Positions 43,278 to 53,073 are shown, counted from the first letter of the stretch. The stretch is DNA of 64,000 nt from Symbiodinium natans (GCA_905221605.1 CAJNDS010000520.1:55965-119964), one strand, 5' to 3'. Notes: generated from the sequence alone by a model not told the origin. Numbers and translations are program-made.

Positions 43278-43323
43278 CCCACGGTGCCTGCGATGGCTTG
43301 GGCTTCATGATCGCCCACATGCA
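43278..43323 (+). CDS. Candidate 46-bp exon, unknown product
   Basis: Between CCCTCAAG and GTGTGC the frame reads AHGACDGLGFMIAHMQ. CAG|GTGTGC is an acceptable donor. It follows degenerate CCCTAAA. Continuing without splicing, another frame reads VQPFQPEAFLQMAWVARSQV. Confidence 0.3.
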
Positions 43324-43414
43324 GGTGTGCTCGTGCAGCCTTTCCAGCCAGAAGCTTTCCTGCAGATGGCATGGGTGGCGCGGTCACAAGTGACAGGGAC
43401 ATCAGGACCCGGGT

Positions 43415-43636
43415 TCAGTTTTGTAAGAGCATAGCGATTGGGTCGAGCGAGCCTTGATGGTCAGGAACAGTGGAAAATTGGACAGGTCGGCGTGAGTCCA
43501 AAAATGTCGATGAACAACGCTTGTCGTCGTCCAACACATTGTCGCCGGAAGGAGCAAGCAGCAGGACGTACGACAAAAGCCATTCACTTCTGCCCTCAAA
43601 CGCAGCGACCTCTTTCAGATTTGAATCCTCAAACAC
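43415..43636 (-). CDS. Coding-like exon, minus strand, unknown product
   Basis: An ATG frame of 73 codons on the minus strand: EVAAFEGRSEWLLSYVLLLA, PSGDNVLDDDKRCSSTFLDS and TVPDHQGSLDPIAMLLQN-stop. Composition is protein-like with high third-position GC. A second minus frame (HFWTHADLSNFPLFLTIK) and plus frames are also open. No family is recognised. Confidence 0.35.
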   Translation of the reverse strand: MFEDSNLKEVAAFEGRSEWLLSYVLLLAPSGDNVLDDDKRCSSTFLDSRRPVQFSTVPDHQGSLDPIAMLLQN

Positions 43637-44279
43637 CCTAAAGCCCCGAACTCTGACTCACCAACTTCAAAACTCCTAAAATCCTAAGCCTGGACCTAAC
43701 TCTCTCCTACCGAGCTAGAACGCTCAGCACGCCTCGCTCGTGAAGCCCGTCTTGAAGTACACCTGTGTGGCTTCAGTGAAGAGGGTTCAGGGTTAGGGTT
43801 CAGGGGACTGTATGCTGAGTCTAAAAAGCCACAACTCCCTGGCATTTTCCGTAATGGTCTGCACTGCAGGTTTAGAGTCTCGATTTCGGATGTTCCGGGT
43901 TGCCCTAAACCCCAAACCCTAAACCATTTTGTGAGCACGGGCTTTGGACGTATGCCGGCAAGCTGGAATCTCAAGATCTTCACAAACCCTAAACCCTAAA
44001 CCCCAACCCTAGAACTCAAGCTCAGTCAAACTGCGGCTGCCAACCGCTGCCCCCCAGCAGAACACTTCAAGAGCTAGTCGTGGCTTCAAGAACTGCCCTG
44101 CATCCTATTTTGGGGTGGGTTAGGGGGGTTTAGGGCTTAGGGTTTATAGGGTTTAGGGTTTAGGGTGTAGGGTTGAGGGTTTTTTGGGGTGGACATGCGA
44201 GAATGAAGGAAGATAAAGAGTTAGGGTTTAGGGTTTAGGGGAAGAATAAACACCAAACTTTTAGCTAATGCAGAAGCAT

Positions 44280-44410
44280 GTACACAGGTACACATAGAGG
44301 TCTATGCAAGCCCCAAAAGCAATTGCCATGCAGGTTATCGAAGCCTCGTGGGCCCCTGTGGAGACACCCGCTTCAAAGACCGGGGTACCTTTTTGTATGT
44401 CCCTGAACCC
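44280..44410. other. Coding-like island, strand ambiguous
   Basis: Plus strand: GYRSLVGPCGDTRFKDRGTF. Minus strand: GTPVFEAGVSTGAHEASITC to a stop. It lies between TTTAGGG (44224-44240) and degenerate CCCTAAA (44400-44510), the reverse of the usual arrangement. Confidence 0.3.
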
Positions 44411-44519
44411 TTGAACCCTAAACCCTACACCCCTTCAACCCTAAACCCTTGAACGCTAAACCGCAAACCCTTCAACCCTAAATGCTAAACCCTTCAACCC
44501 TAAACCCATGTGTCTAAGT

Positions 44520-44645
44520 TCTCAACTGCCTGAAGCTCCGAACCCAAACGGATGAGTTTGGGTAGAGCACTGGGCCGACGTAGGCTTTTGGAGGGTCTTT
44601 GTCCGCGTTCTCCTCAGAAGCGTTGAAGGCCGAGAGCCAGGGCTT
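44520..44645 (-). CDS. Candidate exon, minus strand, unknown product
   Basis: The minus strand reads WLSAFNASEENADKDPPKAY then VGPVLYPNSSVWVRSFRQLR before a stop. On that strand it is preceded by CCCTAAG (a possible acceptor made from the telomere repeat) and followed by GGGTTTAGGG. A GC donor (TTCAG|GCAGTT) is possible. High third-position GC. The plus frame is Arg/Leu-rich, typical of antisense. Confidence 0.4.
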
Positions 44646-45297
44646 AGGGTTTAGGGGTTTAGGGGTTTAAGGGCTTAGGGTTCTAGGTTTTTATGGTTTA
44701 GGGTCAGGGATTTTTTGAAAATTCAGTGTCCAGTGGCCTGGACCGAATAGTAGCCTAGGATCAAAAAAGGATGCTTGTTTAAGGGAACCTTATCCCTACA
44801 AAATGGGGAATGAGGGCCTACTCTGGGTCCCAGCAGCGTAGGAACAAAGAGGGTGCCCTGTTTGGTTTAGAGGCGGCCTACTAGTTGGCCTTCAGGTCTT
44901 CTTCGACTCCTCCCCTGCCTCGCAACTTGCAAGAAAGGGTTTCTGGTTTATGGTTTCGTGCAAGCTTCAGAATTCCGAGCTTCAGTCGGGGTAAAGTCGA
45001 AACAGAATCCCATCACGTGGGGGTCTCTCTAAATTAGGTGCATCTTTGGTGTTCCTATTCCAGTGCCCCTTCCCTTAGATAGGCCCCCAGACAGGGCCGA
45101 GGATCCCCCCATGTCAAACGATCCGTACACACCTACAAGTGCAGCCGAAGCTGCCCCGCTGGGACAGTACTTGCCAGAGACGTAGTGGTAGCCCGGTAGC
45201 CTTGCAGAAGTGGGGGCGGGGGGGGTGCATCTGACGTGGGGGCTTGGATCAGGGGATTTTCGGTTTTGAGGGTTTTGGTTGTGGCTAACAGCCTCGG

Positions 45298-45498
45298 TTG
45301 GAGTTTGCAAGCTCAGACAAGCCCTGGCGCCTAAAATTTCAACCCGGCCAAGGGGGTCGTCAGACTCGAGCAGCCTCGAAAGCCATACACCTGCCCGAAA
45401 CCCTGCATTCTAACATCCCAAAAGTCCACACCACGACATACAGAAAACCCAAATCCAAAACCCAAAGCCCGGAAGTTCTACAAGACAACGCAGTCTAA
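45298..45498 (+). CDS. Open frame, unknown product, low support
   Basis: A frame of 66 codons with QTRAASKAIHLPETLHSNIP then KVHTTTYRKPKSKTQSPEVL, a basic Lys/Thr/Pro-rich segment ending at TAA next to the acceptor of the following exon. It may be an exon of the same gene as 45494-45801. Confidence 0.25.
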   Translation: MEFASSDKPWRLKFQPGQGGRQTRAASKAIHLPETLHSNIPKVHTTTYRKPKSKTQSPEVLQDNAV

Positions 45499-45801
45499 CG
45501 GGCTTGGGCAAGGTGTGCGGCAAGCAGCTGGATATCGAGGCAGCTGTGGCGCTCGCCACAGCCAGGGTAGCGCTCCGTGACCGTAACCTCAAGAATCACA
45601 AGCTACCGCAAAAGCATGTAAGTTATCCAGAAACCCAAGATCATCAACATCTATCAGTGTGGTTGCGGATTTGTGAGGCGCTTTTCAGGGCTCGGTCCTT
45701 CAAGCCCATCCCGAAAACTCGCCTCGGCTTATTGCCGAGAAGCGTTTGGAACAAGCAGACTGCTCCTTCCCCCTAACTTACCCCCGTGCCAAATTTTGTG
45801 A
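45494..45801 (+). CDS. Predicted two-exon gene end with a 40-nt intron, unknown product
   Basis: Exon 45494-45617 follows ACAACGCAG and reads LTGLGKVCGKQLDIEAAVAL then ATARVALRDRNLKNHKLPQK. It ends at a consensus donor GTAAGT. A 40-nt intron ends in CTATCAG. The next exon starts at 45658 in phase 0 and reads CGCGFVRRFSGLGPSSPSRK then LASAYCREAFGTSRLLLPPN to TGA at 45799. The last bases run into a poly-C tract, so the true end may differ. Without splicing, another open frame continues for about 50 codons. No family is recognised. The basic, Ala-rich first exon looks helical. Confidence 0.45.
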
Positions 45802-46086
45802 CGCCCCCCCCCCCCCCCCCCCCGCCCTGTGGGACCCTCTCCCATCGCTTGGAGGAGCTGCAAACCGATGCGGGTCCCGCCTGTCGGCGGCTCCTCTACA
45901 GGGGGCGCTCGAATTTGGCAGAATTTGGCTGTTTGGACCCCTACAAGCCCTGGGACCCTTCCGAAACCCTCTTTCCTCCTTTCCTGTCCGTGGGCCGGCC
46001 CGGCTGCCGAGGCGGCGCGCAAGCGTTTACAATTGAGCGGTATTTCGGGTGTTTAGGGTTCATGGGTAGCAAAGATCTCAGATATG

Positions 46087-46195
46087 GGTATTTCCAAAAA
46101 TAGGGATACCCCTGTCATACCCCAATAGAATAGAATCTCCTTAAACGGACCCGCAAGAAGGGTATCCCTATTTTCGGAAACCCCCCGCATCCACT
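46087..46195. mobile_element. Miniature inverted-repeat element, family M2
   Basis: ATATGGGTATTTCCAAAAAT and AGGGATACCCC on the left; GGGTATCCCTATTTTCGGAA and ACCCCCCGCAT on the right. Confidence 0.7.
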
Positions 46196-46408
46196 TCTGA
46201 GCCCGACGCGTGTTTGTAAGCGCAGGCGCTGTCGTCAACGACAGCGCTCGTGCAAACGCCACCTCGCACTATGATGCAAATCCCCGATACAGGGCGCTGG
46301 AGCTGGAGCACCCTCAGCCCTCGAACCCAAACCATAAATCCTGCACCCAAGCCCCGCGCAAACCGTGAACAAGCTCAAACCTGCTTAGGCCCCCGTTCGC
46401 TCCTACAG

Positions 46409-46753
46409 TACTTCTGAGGGCGGCACCAAAGCAAACTGGGAACAATTTAAAGGCGACATGTGCCAGCAGGTTTTGGCAGGGAAGTACCACCCGGCCTACA
46501 TGCCCACATGGTGCCCATGGCGGTCCACAATGCATCAGAAAACTATGATAAATGGGGCACCAACAACCAGACAGACTGGACCACGGCGCCCACACCGCCA
46601 GGTCCGGACTTTGTTCGAAAGTTACATTCTGGTCATCTCAGCTTGCTGTTGAGTTCTGCAACGCCACCGCCAAATCACAAGACGACCCCCATCCCCGCAA
46701 CAAGTGCAGGGGCACTCGACGACTGTGGTATCCAAGCTGTGGGAGTTATATAG
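46409..46753 (+). CDS. Coding region with an apparent frame change, unknown product
   Basis: After an acceptor TCCTACAG at 46408 one frame reads TSEGGTKANWEQFKGDMCQQ then VLAGKYHPAYMPTW. From about 46505 the natural-looking frame shifts by one: VHNASENYDKWGTNNQTDWT, APTPPGPDFVRKLHSGHLSL and TSAGALDDCGIQAVGVI, with TAG at 46751. Either a tiny intron or non-standard splice lies near ACATGGTGCCCATGG, or the gene has a frameshift. Both halves have soluble-protein composition. No family is recognised. Confidence 0.4.
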
Positions 46754-46990
46754 TCATAGTTGCTGAGTTCATAAGCCCCCCCCAAAGATGTACACTTTCA
46801 GTTCTATAGAGGATTAGAGTATCCCCAAAAGTCCAAAGTGTACTCATTCAGCTACGACAAGTAGGTACCAGTAACTGGATTGTGCAAAACACATCCGAAA
46901 AAACACAATTCCAGGACCACGCTTGTCAGGATTCAACTATAGGCTTCGAAGGTGTTGGACACTAAGCCCTAAACACAAAACCCCAAACCC

Positions 46991-47783
46991 ATGATGGTCA
47001 GAACTGGGAGCCCGAATGAGGCAAGGGCTGTAGGAGTAGCATTTGCCGTCCTCCACAGCCCAATGGGTGCATGATGCTTCCTCGGTTTCAAAGCCCACTC
47101 AGAGAGGCGGCCGTTTAGGATCTTTGGGCTTTAGGTCTTGCGAAGCTGAAGCCCACATACCCTGAAACCGAAACCCTCTGGCTCATCGACAATCAGACCT
47201 CCTCCGCGAAAAATCAATGAACTTCTAAGTTCATTGGCTTCTCGAAGCTCGATAGTACGAGTACGTATAAGCTTGTGGAGCCGAGATGATGAGGTTCCTT
47301 GAGGACGAAGAAAAGTTGGGAGCGCAGGTGGACCACAAGCCCTTGAAAGCTTCCTTTTTGGCCACCATGGTTCTCAGGTGAAGGCTGTGGGATATAAAAT
47401 CTAAACCCCATAAACCATCGACTACTCGTCATGGGGGACTTGAACCTAAAAAGTTCTCGCGGCATCTAAAAGCGGAAACAGCGTGGCGGACGACATTTGG
47501 CTCATGAGCAAGGGCGCGTTCGCCTTCTTCTCAGTGACGCCCCGTAGCAACTTTCACGCATCGAGGATCTTATCCTAAACCCTAAACCGTAAACCCTAAA
47601 CCCTAAACCCTAAACCCTAAACCTTAAACCCTAGCCCTCCTGTTAAGCACAAGGAAGAACAAACTCCTCTGAGCAGGGGCTCTGTGCGGCAGATGCTGCG
47701 GCAGAGATCGTCGTCAAGGGAGCCTGGAAGCTGAAGCCCCAGACCCAAGATTCCATGGGTCGATCGGTGGATGTCTTCTGACT
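46991..47783 (+). CDS. Predicted multi-exon gene, unknown product
   Basis: The core is two exons with matching phase: 47272-47377 (EMMRFLEDEEKLGAQVDHKP, LKASFLATMVL) ending at GTGAAG, a 95-nt intron ending CTAAAAG, and 47473-47573 (GNSVADDIWLMSKGAFAFFS, VTPRSNFHASRI). A CCCTAAA array (47574-47633) follows. A likely last exon, about 47665-47783, reads SSEQGLCAADAAAEIVVKGA and WKLKPQTQDSMGRSVDVF-stop; the junction across the telomere-like intron is not resolved. Upstream, 46991-47066 (MMVRTGSPNEARAVGVAFAV) with donor GTGCAT may be the first exon. I recognise no family. The frame is the best of six over both core exons. Confidence 0.5.
47574..47633 (-). repeat. Interstitial CCCTAAA array inside a predicted intron
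   Basis: Eight units with single variants, lying between two coding-like segments of the gene at 46991-47783. Confidence 0.9.
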
Positions 47784-47799
47784 CGGGAGATTGGATGCG

Positions 47800-48160
47800 A
47801 ATTGGGGAACACTAAACTGGATAGATTCTCGATTCAAGCCGTGGCCTCGAGACGTGAGTGCTTATACGTGACGCATCAGGGAGAGCTACGAAATGTTGGC
47901 AAAAGCCATCGTGTGAGTCCGAGGATGCCAAGCATTTGAGGCAGCCTTGTACCCCCTCGGCACTTGTCCATCTAGACCCCTTTCTTATCTAGTCCCAACC
48001 TTTGATTTCAATTTGTCTTGAGCGTAGCGAGCGACTTGACTGGTTGCGACAGAGACCGCTTCGATTTCATTAACCAGCCAGTGTCTCGATGGGCTGTAAG
48101 GATAGTGCATTGTGATGTAGGCAAACCATACCTCATTGGAGTTCCTTGCCCTTCCTGTTT
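47800..48160. other. No gene recognised
   Basis: Mixed sequence with no long frame of good quality and no repeat. Confidence 0.3.
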
Positions 48161-48161
48161 A

Positions 48162-48236
48162 AACCCTAAACCCCTAAACCCCTAAACCCCTAAACCCCAA
48201 ATCCTAAACCCTAAACCCTACACCCCAAACCCTGCA
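48162..48236 (-). repeat. Degenerate CCCTAAA array
   Basis: CCCTAAA with CCCCTAAA and CCCTACA variants. Confidence 0.85.
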
Positions 48237-48329
48237 CGTACTCGTGCCCATCTCTATTTCAATCGTGGGCAGTGCCTGGATCGTCAGGCTTCCGGAATGG
48301 CCGTGTTCCCTGGCAGTTGCTCTAAGGGA

Positions 48330-48575
48330 CACTGATACTATATAACATAAACATAAGAAGACAATAAAATATAGTAACACAATGTTACACTCATACAGTA
48401 CTACAAACATACAATAATACAAAAAGGAGTATAGTAATGTAAACAGATGAGATTATACTTATATGAGAATATACAACAATACACACACAAACATACAATC
48501 ATATCATAATATAGATTAAATTACTGACGCACGTACATATATATATATATATATGTGTGTGTATATATATGTATC
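48330..48575. other. AT-rich island
   Basis: A ~240-bp block far richer in A/T than its surroundings (ACTATATAACATAAACATAA and similar), ending in TA and TG dinucleotide runs (48533-48570). There is no credible frame. It borders the C-rich repeat field abruptly. Confidence 0.6.
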
Positions 48576-50475
48576 CGCCGACCCCTAGCGGGGCGGCGTC
48601 AGTGAAGACCCATTACCCCTACCACCTACTCCACCCCATCCAAAGCTCGACCGGCCCCCAGTGCATGCCCCCCCTCTTGCCCTACCCCCACCACCCACGC
48701 ACCCCGCCCCCCGCTCCTTCCCTTGCCCAAGCCCCCCACGCACCCCGCCATGCTTCTCATGGACCCATGGCTCCTCCCAGTGCATGCCCGCCCGCTTGCT
48801 CCATGCATCACCCCATGGCTCCCATGGCTTCACGGCTTTGGACCCTCTCAGCTGACTTTAAAGGGTCCCAGTGCATGCCCGCCCTCTCCGCCCTCCCCGC
48901 CCCTCCGCCCTTTCCGCCCTTCCCGCTCCGCCCCCTCCGCCCTTCCCGCTCCATGGCGCTCCATACCCCTCCGCCCTTCCCGCCCCATGGCGCTCCTGGC
49001 TTCATTGGTCCCATGCCTCATGGCTCCCCTTATCATCCGCCTTCTCCGCCGCGGGCCTCATCCGCCCTCCCCGCCCCCTCCGCCCTTTCCGCCCTCTCGC
49101 CCCCCCCCTCCGCCCTTCCCGCTCCATGGTGCTCCATATGCTTCCCGCCCCCTCCGCCCTTCCCGCCCCATGGCGCTCCATGGCTTCATTGGTCCCATGC
49201 CCCATGGCTCCCACGGCCTCACGTCGATCCCTGGACCTTATCATCCGCCTTCTCCGCCGCCTCTGCCCTTCCTTTACCCCCCCATGGCCTCATGGCCCCA
49301 TGCCTCTCACCCTCAATGGCTCATGGCCCCATGGCTCCATGGTCCCATCCCGCCCCATGGCTCCCATGGCTTCACAGCTTTGGACCCTATCAGCTGACTT
49401 CAAAGGGTCCCAGTGCATGCCCGCCCTCTCCGCCCTCCCGCCCCCTCTGCCCATTCCGCCACATGGCGCTCCATGGCTCCATGGTTCTGTGGCCCATGGT
49501 CCCATCCCGCCGCATGGCTCCCATGGCTTCACGGCTTTGGACCCTCTCACCTGCGCCCTCTCCGCCTTTCCGCCCTCTCCGCCCTTTCCGCCCCCTCCAC
49601 CCTTCCCGCTCCATGGCGCTCCATGGCTCCGTGGTCCCACGGACGCCCGTGGACCTTGTCACTCTTCCTTCCAGGGCTCCATGATCCCATGGCCCATGGC
49701 CTATGGCCCCATGCCTCTGGCCCCCAATGGTGCGTGCATGGCCCCATCCCGCCCCGCCCCTATCAGCTGACTTTAAAGCAGGGCCTCAGTGCACGCCCGC
49801 CTGTTTGCTCTACCCCTGCCACCCACACACCTCGCCCCGCCCATGCCGCTCATGGACCTATGGCTCCCTACCACCGACTCGCCCCATCCAAAGCGTTGAC
49901 ATGGACCTTTAGTGCATGCCCGCCCTCTCCGTTCTCGCCCTTTCCGCCCCCTCCGCCCTTCCCGCTCCATGGCGCTCCGTGGCTCCATGGTCCCACGGCC
50001 TCACGCCCGTGTGGACCTTCTCACTCTTCCCCTCAGGGCTCCATGGTCCCATGGCCCATGGCCTCATGGCTTCATGCTTCCGGCCCCCAATGGCTCATGC
50101 GTGGTCCCATCCCGCCCCATGGCTCCCGTGCCTCACGCCCCTGGACCTTATCGCTGACTTTCCCGCCCTCTCCGCTCTCTCCGCCCCATGGCGCTCCATG
50201 GCTCCATGGTCCGTCCCATGGCCCCCATGGCCTCATGGCTCCATCCCTCTCGCCCCCATGCCTCCCACAGCTTCACGCCCCGAAACCCTATGTGCATGCT
50301 CGCCTCTCCGCCCTCTCCGCCCCCTCCGCCCTTCCCGCCCCATGGCTCCATGGTCCCATGGCCTCTTTCATGGCCTCCTGGCCCATCAGCTGACTTTACA
50401 GGCCCGCCCTCTCCGCATGGTCCCATAACCCCCCCATGGCCTCATGGCCCCATGGCTCCCCTATGGCCCCTAAAG
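48575..50475. repeat. C-rich CCATGG repeat field
   Basis: Strongly strand-biased degenerate repeats of CGCCCTCTCCGCCC, CTTCCCGCTCCATGG and CCCATGGCTCC. A longer period of about 540 bp is marked by CAGCTGACTTTAAAGGGTCC at 48848 and 49388, with a diverged third at 49766. All three plus frames are open for hundreds of codons and are Pro/Ala/Ser/Met/His-rich, as expected of a stop-poor C-rich repeat, so I do not call proteins (the longest is 375 codons at 48557-49684). Confidence 0.75.
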
Positions 50476-50494
50476 CTCTAAGGCTCTAAGGCTA

Positions 50495-51388
50495 TCAGCA
50501 GTGTGCGGTCGCCGACCGGGTCGCGACGACTTTTCCTGCGGCGACCGTAAACTTGTGTCCGCATTTCCGTCGATTGTCGATGCATCCGTCTCGCGTGGTA
50601 GACTCGACCTTTGCCTTGCACTGTGGGCACTCATACCAGAAGTGTGCGGTCGCCGACTGGGTCGCGACGACTTTTCCTGCGGCGACCCTAAACTGGTGTC
50701 CGCATTTCCGTCGATTGTCGATGCATCCGTCTCGCGTGGTAGACTCCACCCTTGCCTTGCACTGTGGGCACTCATACCAGAAGTGTGCGGTCGCCGACTG
50801 GGTCGCGACGACTTTTCCTGCGGCGACCCTAAACTGGTGTCCGCATTTCCGTCGATTGTCGATGCATCCGTCTCGCCTGGTAGACTCGACCCTTGCCTTG
50901 CACTGCGGGCACTCATACGAGAAGTGTGCGGTCGCCGACTGGGTCGCGACAACTTTTCCTGCGGCGACCGTAAACCTGTGTCCGCATTTCCGTCGATTGT
51001 CGATGCGTCCGTCTCGCACGGCTGCTTCGACCTTGGCCTTGCACTGTGGGCACTCATACGAGAAGCGTGTGGTCGCCGACCGGGTCGCGACGACTTTGCC
51101 TGCGGCGACCCTAAACTGGTGTCCGCATTTCTGTCGATTGTCGATGCGTCCGTCTCGCACGGCTGTTTCGACCTTGGCCTTGCACTGTGGGCACTCATAG
51201 GAGAAGCATGTGATCGCCGACCGGGTCGCCACGACTTTGCCTGCGGCGACCCTAAACTGGTGTCCGCATTTCCGTCGCTTGTCGATGCGTCCGTCTCGCA
51301 CGGCTGAGTCGACCTTGGCCTTGCACTGCGGGCATTCGTACGCGACGTCTACACGGCCGTCTTTGACTTCCATCGCAACAGCTTGCAT
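50495..51388 (-). CDS. Six-repeat zinc-ribbon protein
   Basis: A 297-residue ATG frame made of six tandem 47-residue repeats (141-bp DNA period) after a short leader. Each repeat has YECPQCKAKV, then a variable (S/T)xRDG(R/C)ID(N/K)R stretch, then KCGHQFRVAAGKVVAT. The CX2C...CGH pattern fits one zinc-ribbon-like site per repeat, with Cys, Cys, Cys and His as ligands. Such modules usually bind nucleic acid or protein; which one here is inference. The repeats are nearly identical at DNA level, so they expanded recently, or are kept alike by gene conversion. The gene starts 54 bp downstream of the helicase stop on the same strand but in another frame, so the two could be exons of one protein. 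No signal peptide or membrane segment is seen. Confidence 0.7.
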   Translation of the reverse strand: MQAVAMEVKDGRVDVAYECPQCKAKVDSAVRDGRIDKRRKCGHQFRVAAGKVVATRSAITCFSYECPQCKAKVETAVRDGRIDNRQKCGHQFRVAAGKVVATRSATTRFSYECPQCKAKVEAAVRDGRIDNRRKCGHRFTVAAGKVVATQSATAHFSYECPQCKARVESTRRDGCIDNRRKCGHQFRVAAGKVVATQSATAHFWYECPQCKARVESTTRDGCIDNRRKCGHQFRVAAGKVVATQSATAHFWYECPQCKAKVESTTRDGCIDNRRKCGHKFTVAAGKVVATRSATAHC

Positions 51389-51441
51389 TCAGGGCGGGGC
51401 AGCGCGCGCGCTCGGGCTCGCAGGCCGGACTTCCTCTACGG

Positions 51442-53073
51442 TCATGCATGCCGCCGCCCGGCGCCAACTCTCTCGGTGCCCCCATTTCGCTGTTCGTGCC
51501 CGCGCAGCACGCCGCACACGCCTGACACCCGTCTTCTGTTGCTGCTGGCATGCACCTGGGCTCGGCACTGTGCGCCGGTGCCGCTTCCTTGCTTTTGCCG
51601 TTTCTCGATTTCGGCTCGCACCTCCTGTAGAATCTGCAGCCGCTTCCTGCAGCGGTCTGCTGCGCGCACCTTTTCCCGTCGGTTGTGCAGCCTGCGGCGC
51701 GCGCGCAGGCCAATATCTCGGCACCGCAGCTGCTGGCGGCACACGTTGCACGTCCGATCCCGTTGCTGGCGCCAGCCATTGTGCGTGAACGCTGCCTGCG
51801 GATACCAGCGCTCGCAAGTTCCGCATTGCCGCTTCTCCAGGCACATGCAGCAGGTGCTCTGCCAGATCAGATAATTGCTGATTTTTCCGGGAAATGCCTC
51901 CGGTGCCTGCCATCGCTTGCAGCGCCTACAGCGGTACGGCGTGCCGCGCTCTCGGTACGACTTCGTGCACTCCTTGCAGATCCCCACCTCGTCCGGCTGC
52001 TTCCACTGTCCTGCTGTAAAAGCTGACTTTAACCGCTCCGTGCGACACTCGCTGCAGGTCTTGACACGCACGTACCTCTGCACGATGGCATCCCAGTTGA
52101 CGTCATGCGTGCGCAAGTGCTGCATCAACAACGCTCGGAAGCTGGTGTCGCCTTGCTGGAATGGAGCCGCATCGAAGGGCCGCAGAATGAGAACGCCTTC
52201 CCGGCTCGTGACCCGCGTCAAGGCAACGTAGGCGGCCAAGACGTTGCTGTACGCGCCATAACACAGATCTGCGACGATGCCTTCCTCCAGCGTCTGTCCT
52301 TGCGCTTGATGCGCCGTCATAGCGAAAGCTGGTATTAGGGGAAGTTGCCGTCGACGGACTGCCAGCACCGGCGATTTTCGGCCGGCATCCAGATGCCACG
52401 TCGCACGCTTTGGCACAACGGGATACACGCCCGTGGCCAGCCCAGTAATGCGCCACTTCGCGCCAGGGAAGCGCACGTAAACTACTTCGGGCAGCTGGTT
52501 CCAGACCGTGCAGCCGGGCCCCGCCGGTTCGGCGCCATCAGTAGCGTGGCGCCAACCCGTGACGAAGCCCCGCCGTCCTTTCAGGAGCCCGCGCGCACGG
52601 TTGAGATGGTCCGTCAAAAGCACCGGCATGCCGTCGCACAGCGGCAGCATGCCACACAGCTCGCCGCACTCCCGGTCATGGCGTTGCAGCCAGAGCAGTT
52701 TCTGCTCGGCCAGGTCCGGTTTCTCGCGCACGACGGCCGCACAAGCGCAATCCTGGGCCACGACGTAGTGCAAATGCCGTTTCGTGCGACGCGCGAAAGC
52801 CTCGGCGCGGATTTTGTTCGTGTGGCATTTCCGTACGTTCGTGGCGAAGATGGAGGGCGCGAGGACGAAGCGACCCAAGAATCGGGGATCGTGCGACGAT
52901 TCGGCTACTAATCGGCGCGAAGCACGCTCGGCGCAGCACACCGCGCATTCCTGTGCTAGGATGGTCTCCGGCGTTACTTGCTGCGCGCAGAGGCATTGGC
53001 ACTTTGCTTGTCCGCACCCGGCTCGCCCGCGCAGCCAGCTTCCTGGCACGCGCGTTGGTCTTCCGTGCCGCAC
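51442..53073 (-). CDS. PIF1-like helicase C-terminal half with Cys-rich tail
   Basis: A 543-codon open frame. About residues 85-230 match the later part of PIF1-type helicases: LPLCDGMPVLLTDHLNRARG, GRRGFVTGW and VVYVRFPGAKWRITGL. Motif V is AFAMTAHQAQGQTLEEGIVA and motif VI is YVALTRVTSREGVLILRPF. After about residue 340 come CX2C pairs (CSECR, CKEC, CRRCKRW, CCMCLEKRQCGTCERWY, CNVC), then a basic region. The N-terminal Walker A and DE-box motifs are absent, so this piece alone cannot hydrolyse ATP; the rest may lie in upstream exons or be lost. The frame has no ATG at its start (GTG at 53073) and stays open further upstream. Full-length relatives unwind DNA. High GC at third positions contrasts with the flanks. 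A 66-70-bp direct repeat lies at both ends. Confidence 0.75.
   Translation of the reverse strand: MRHGRPTRVPGSWLRGRAGCGQAKCQCLCAQQVTPETILAQECAVCCAERASRRLVAESSHDPRFLGRFVLAPSIFATNVRKCHTNKIRAEAFARRTKRHLHYVVAQDCACAAVVREKPDLAEQKLLWLQRHDRECGELCGMLPLCDGMPVLLTDHLNRARGLLKGRRGFVTGWRHATDGAEPAGPGCTVWNQLPEVVYVRFPGAKWRITGLATGVYPVVPKRATWHLDAGRKSPVLAVRRRQLPLIPAFAMTAHQAQGQTLEEGIVADLCYGAYSNVLAAYVALTRVTSREGVLILRPFDAAPFQQGDTSFRALLMQHLRTHDVNWDAIVQRYVRVKTCSECRTERLKSAFTAGQWKQPDEVGICKECTKSYRERGTPYRCRRCKRWQAPEAFPGKISNYLIWQSTCCMCLEKRQCGTCERWYPQAAFTHNGWRQQRDRTCNVCRQQLRCRDIGLRARRRLHNRREKVRAADRCRKRLQILQEVRAEIEKRQKQGSGTGAQCRAQVHASSNRRRVSGVCGVLRGHEQRNGGTERVGAGRRHA
51511..51580 (-). repeat. Direct repeat at helicase 3' end
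   Basis: 70 bp matching 53067-53132 except for a 4-bp insertion (TGCA) and one substitution. On the minus strand both encode ASSNR(R/K)RVSGVCG. Confidence 0.85.

Noticed and set aside
48557-50393. Long proline-rich proteins on the plus strand (375, 326 and 299 codons)
   Set aside because: All three frames are open because the repeat is C-rich and stop-poor. There is no start context or conserved domain.
50501-51307. 268-codon plus-strand frame over the zinc-ribbon gene
   Set aside because: Antisense of the 141-bp repeat. The minus frame has the metal-binding pattern and this one has none.
51442-53073. Complete PIF1 helicase
   Set aside because: No Walker A (GxxGxGKS/T) or DE-box motif is present in any minus-strand frame I read here; only the C-terminal half is visible.
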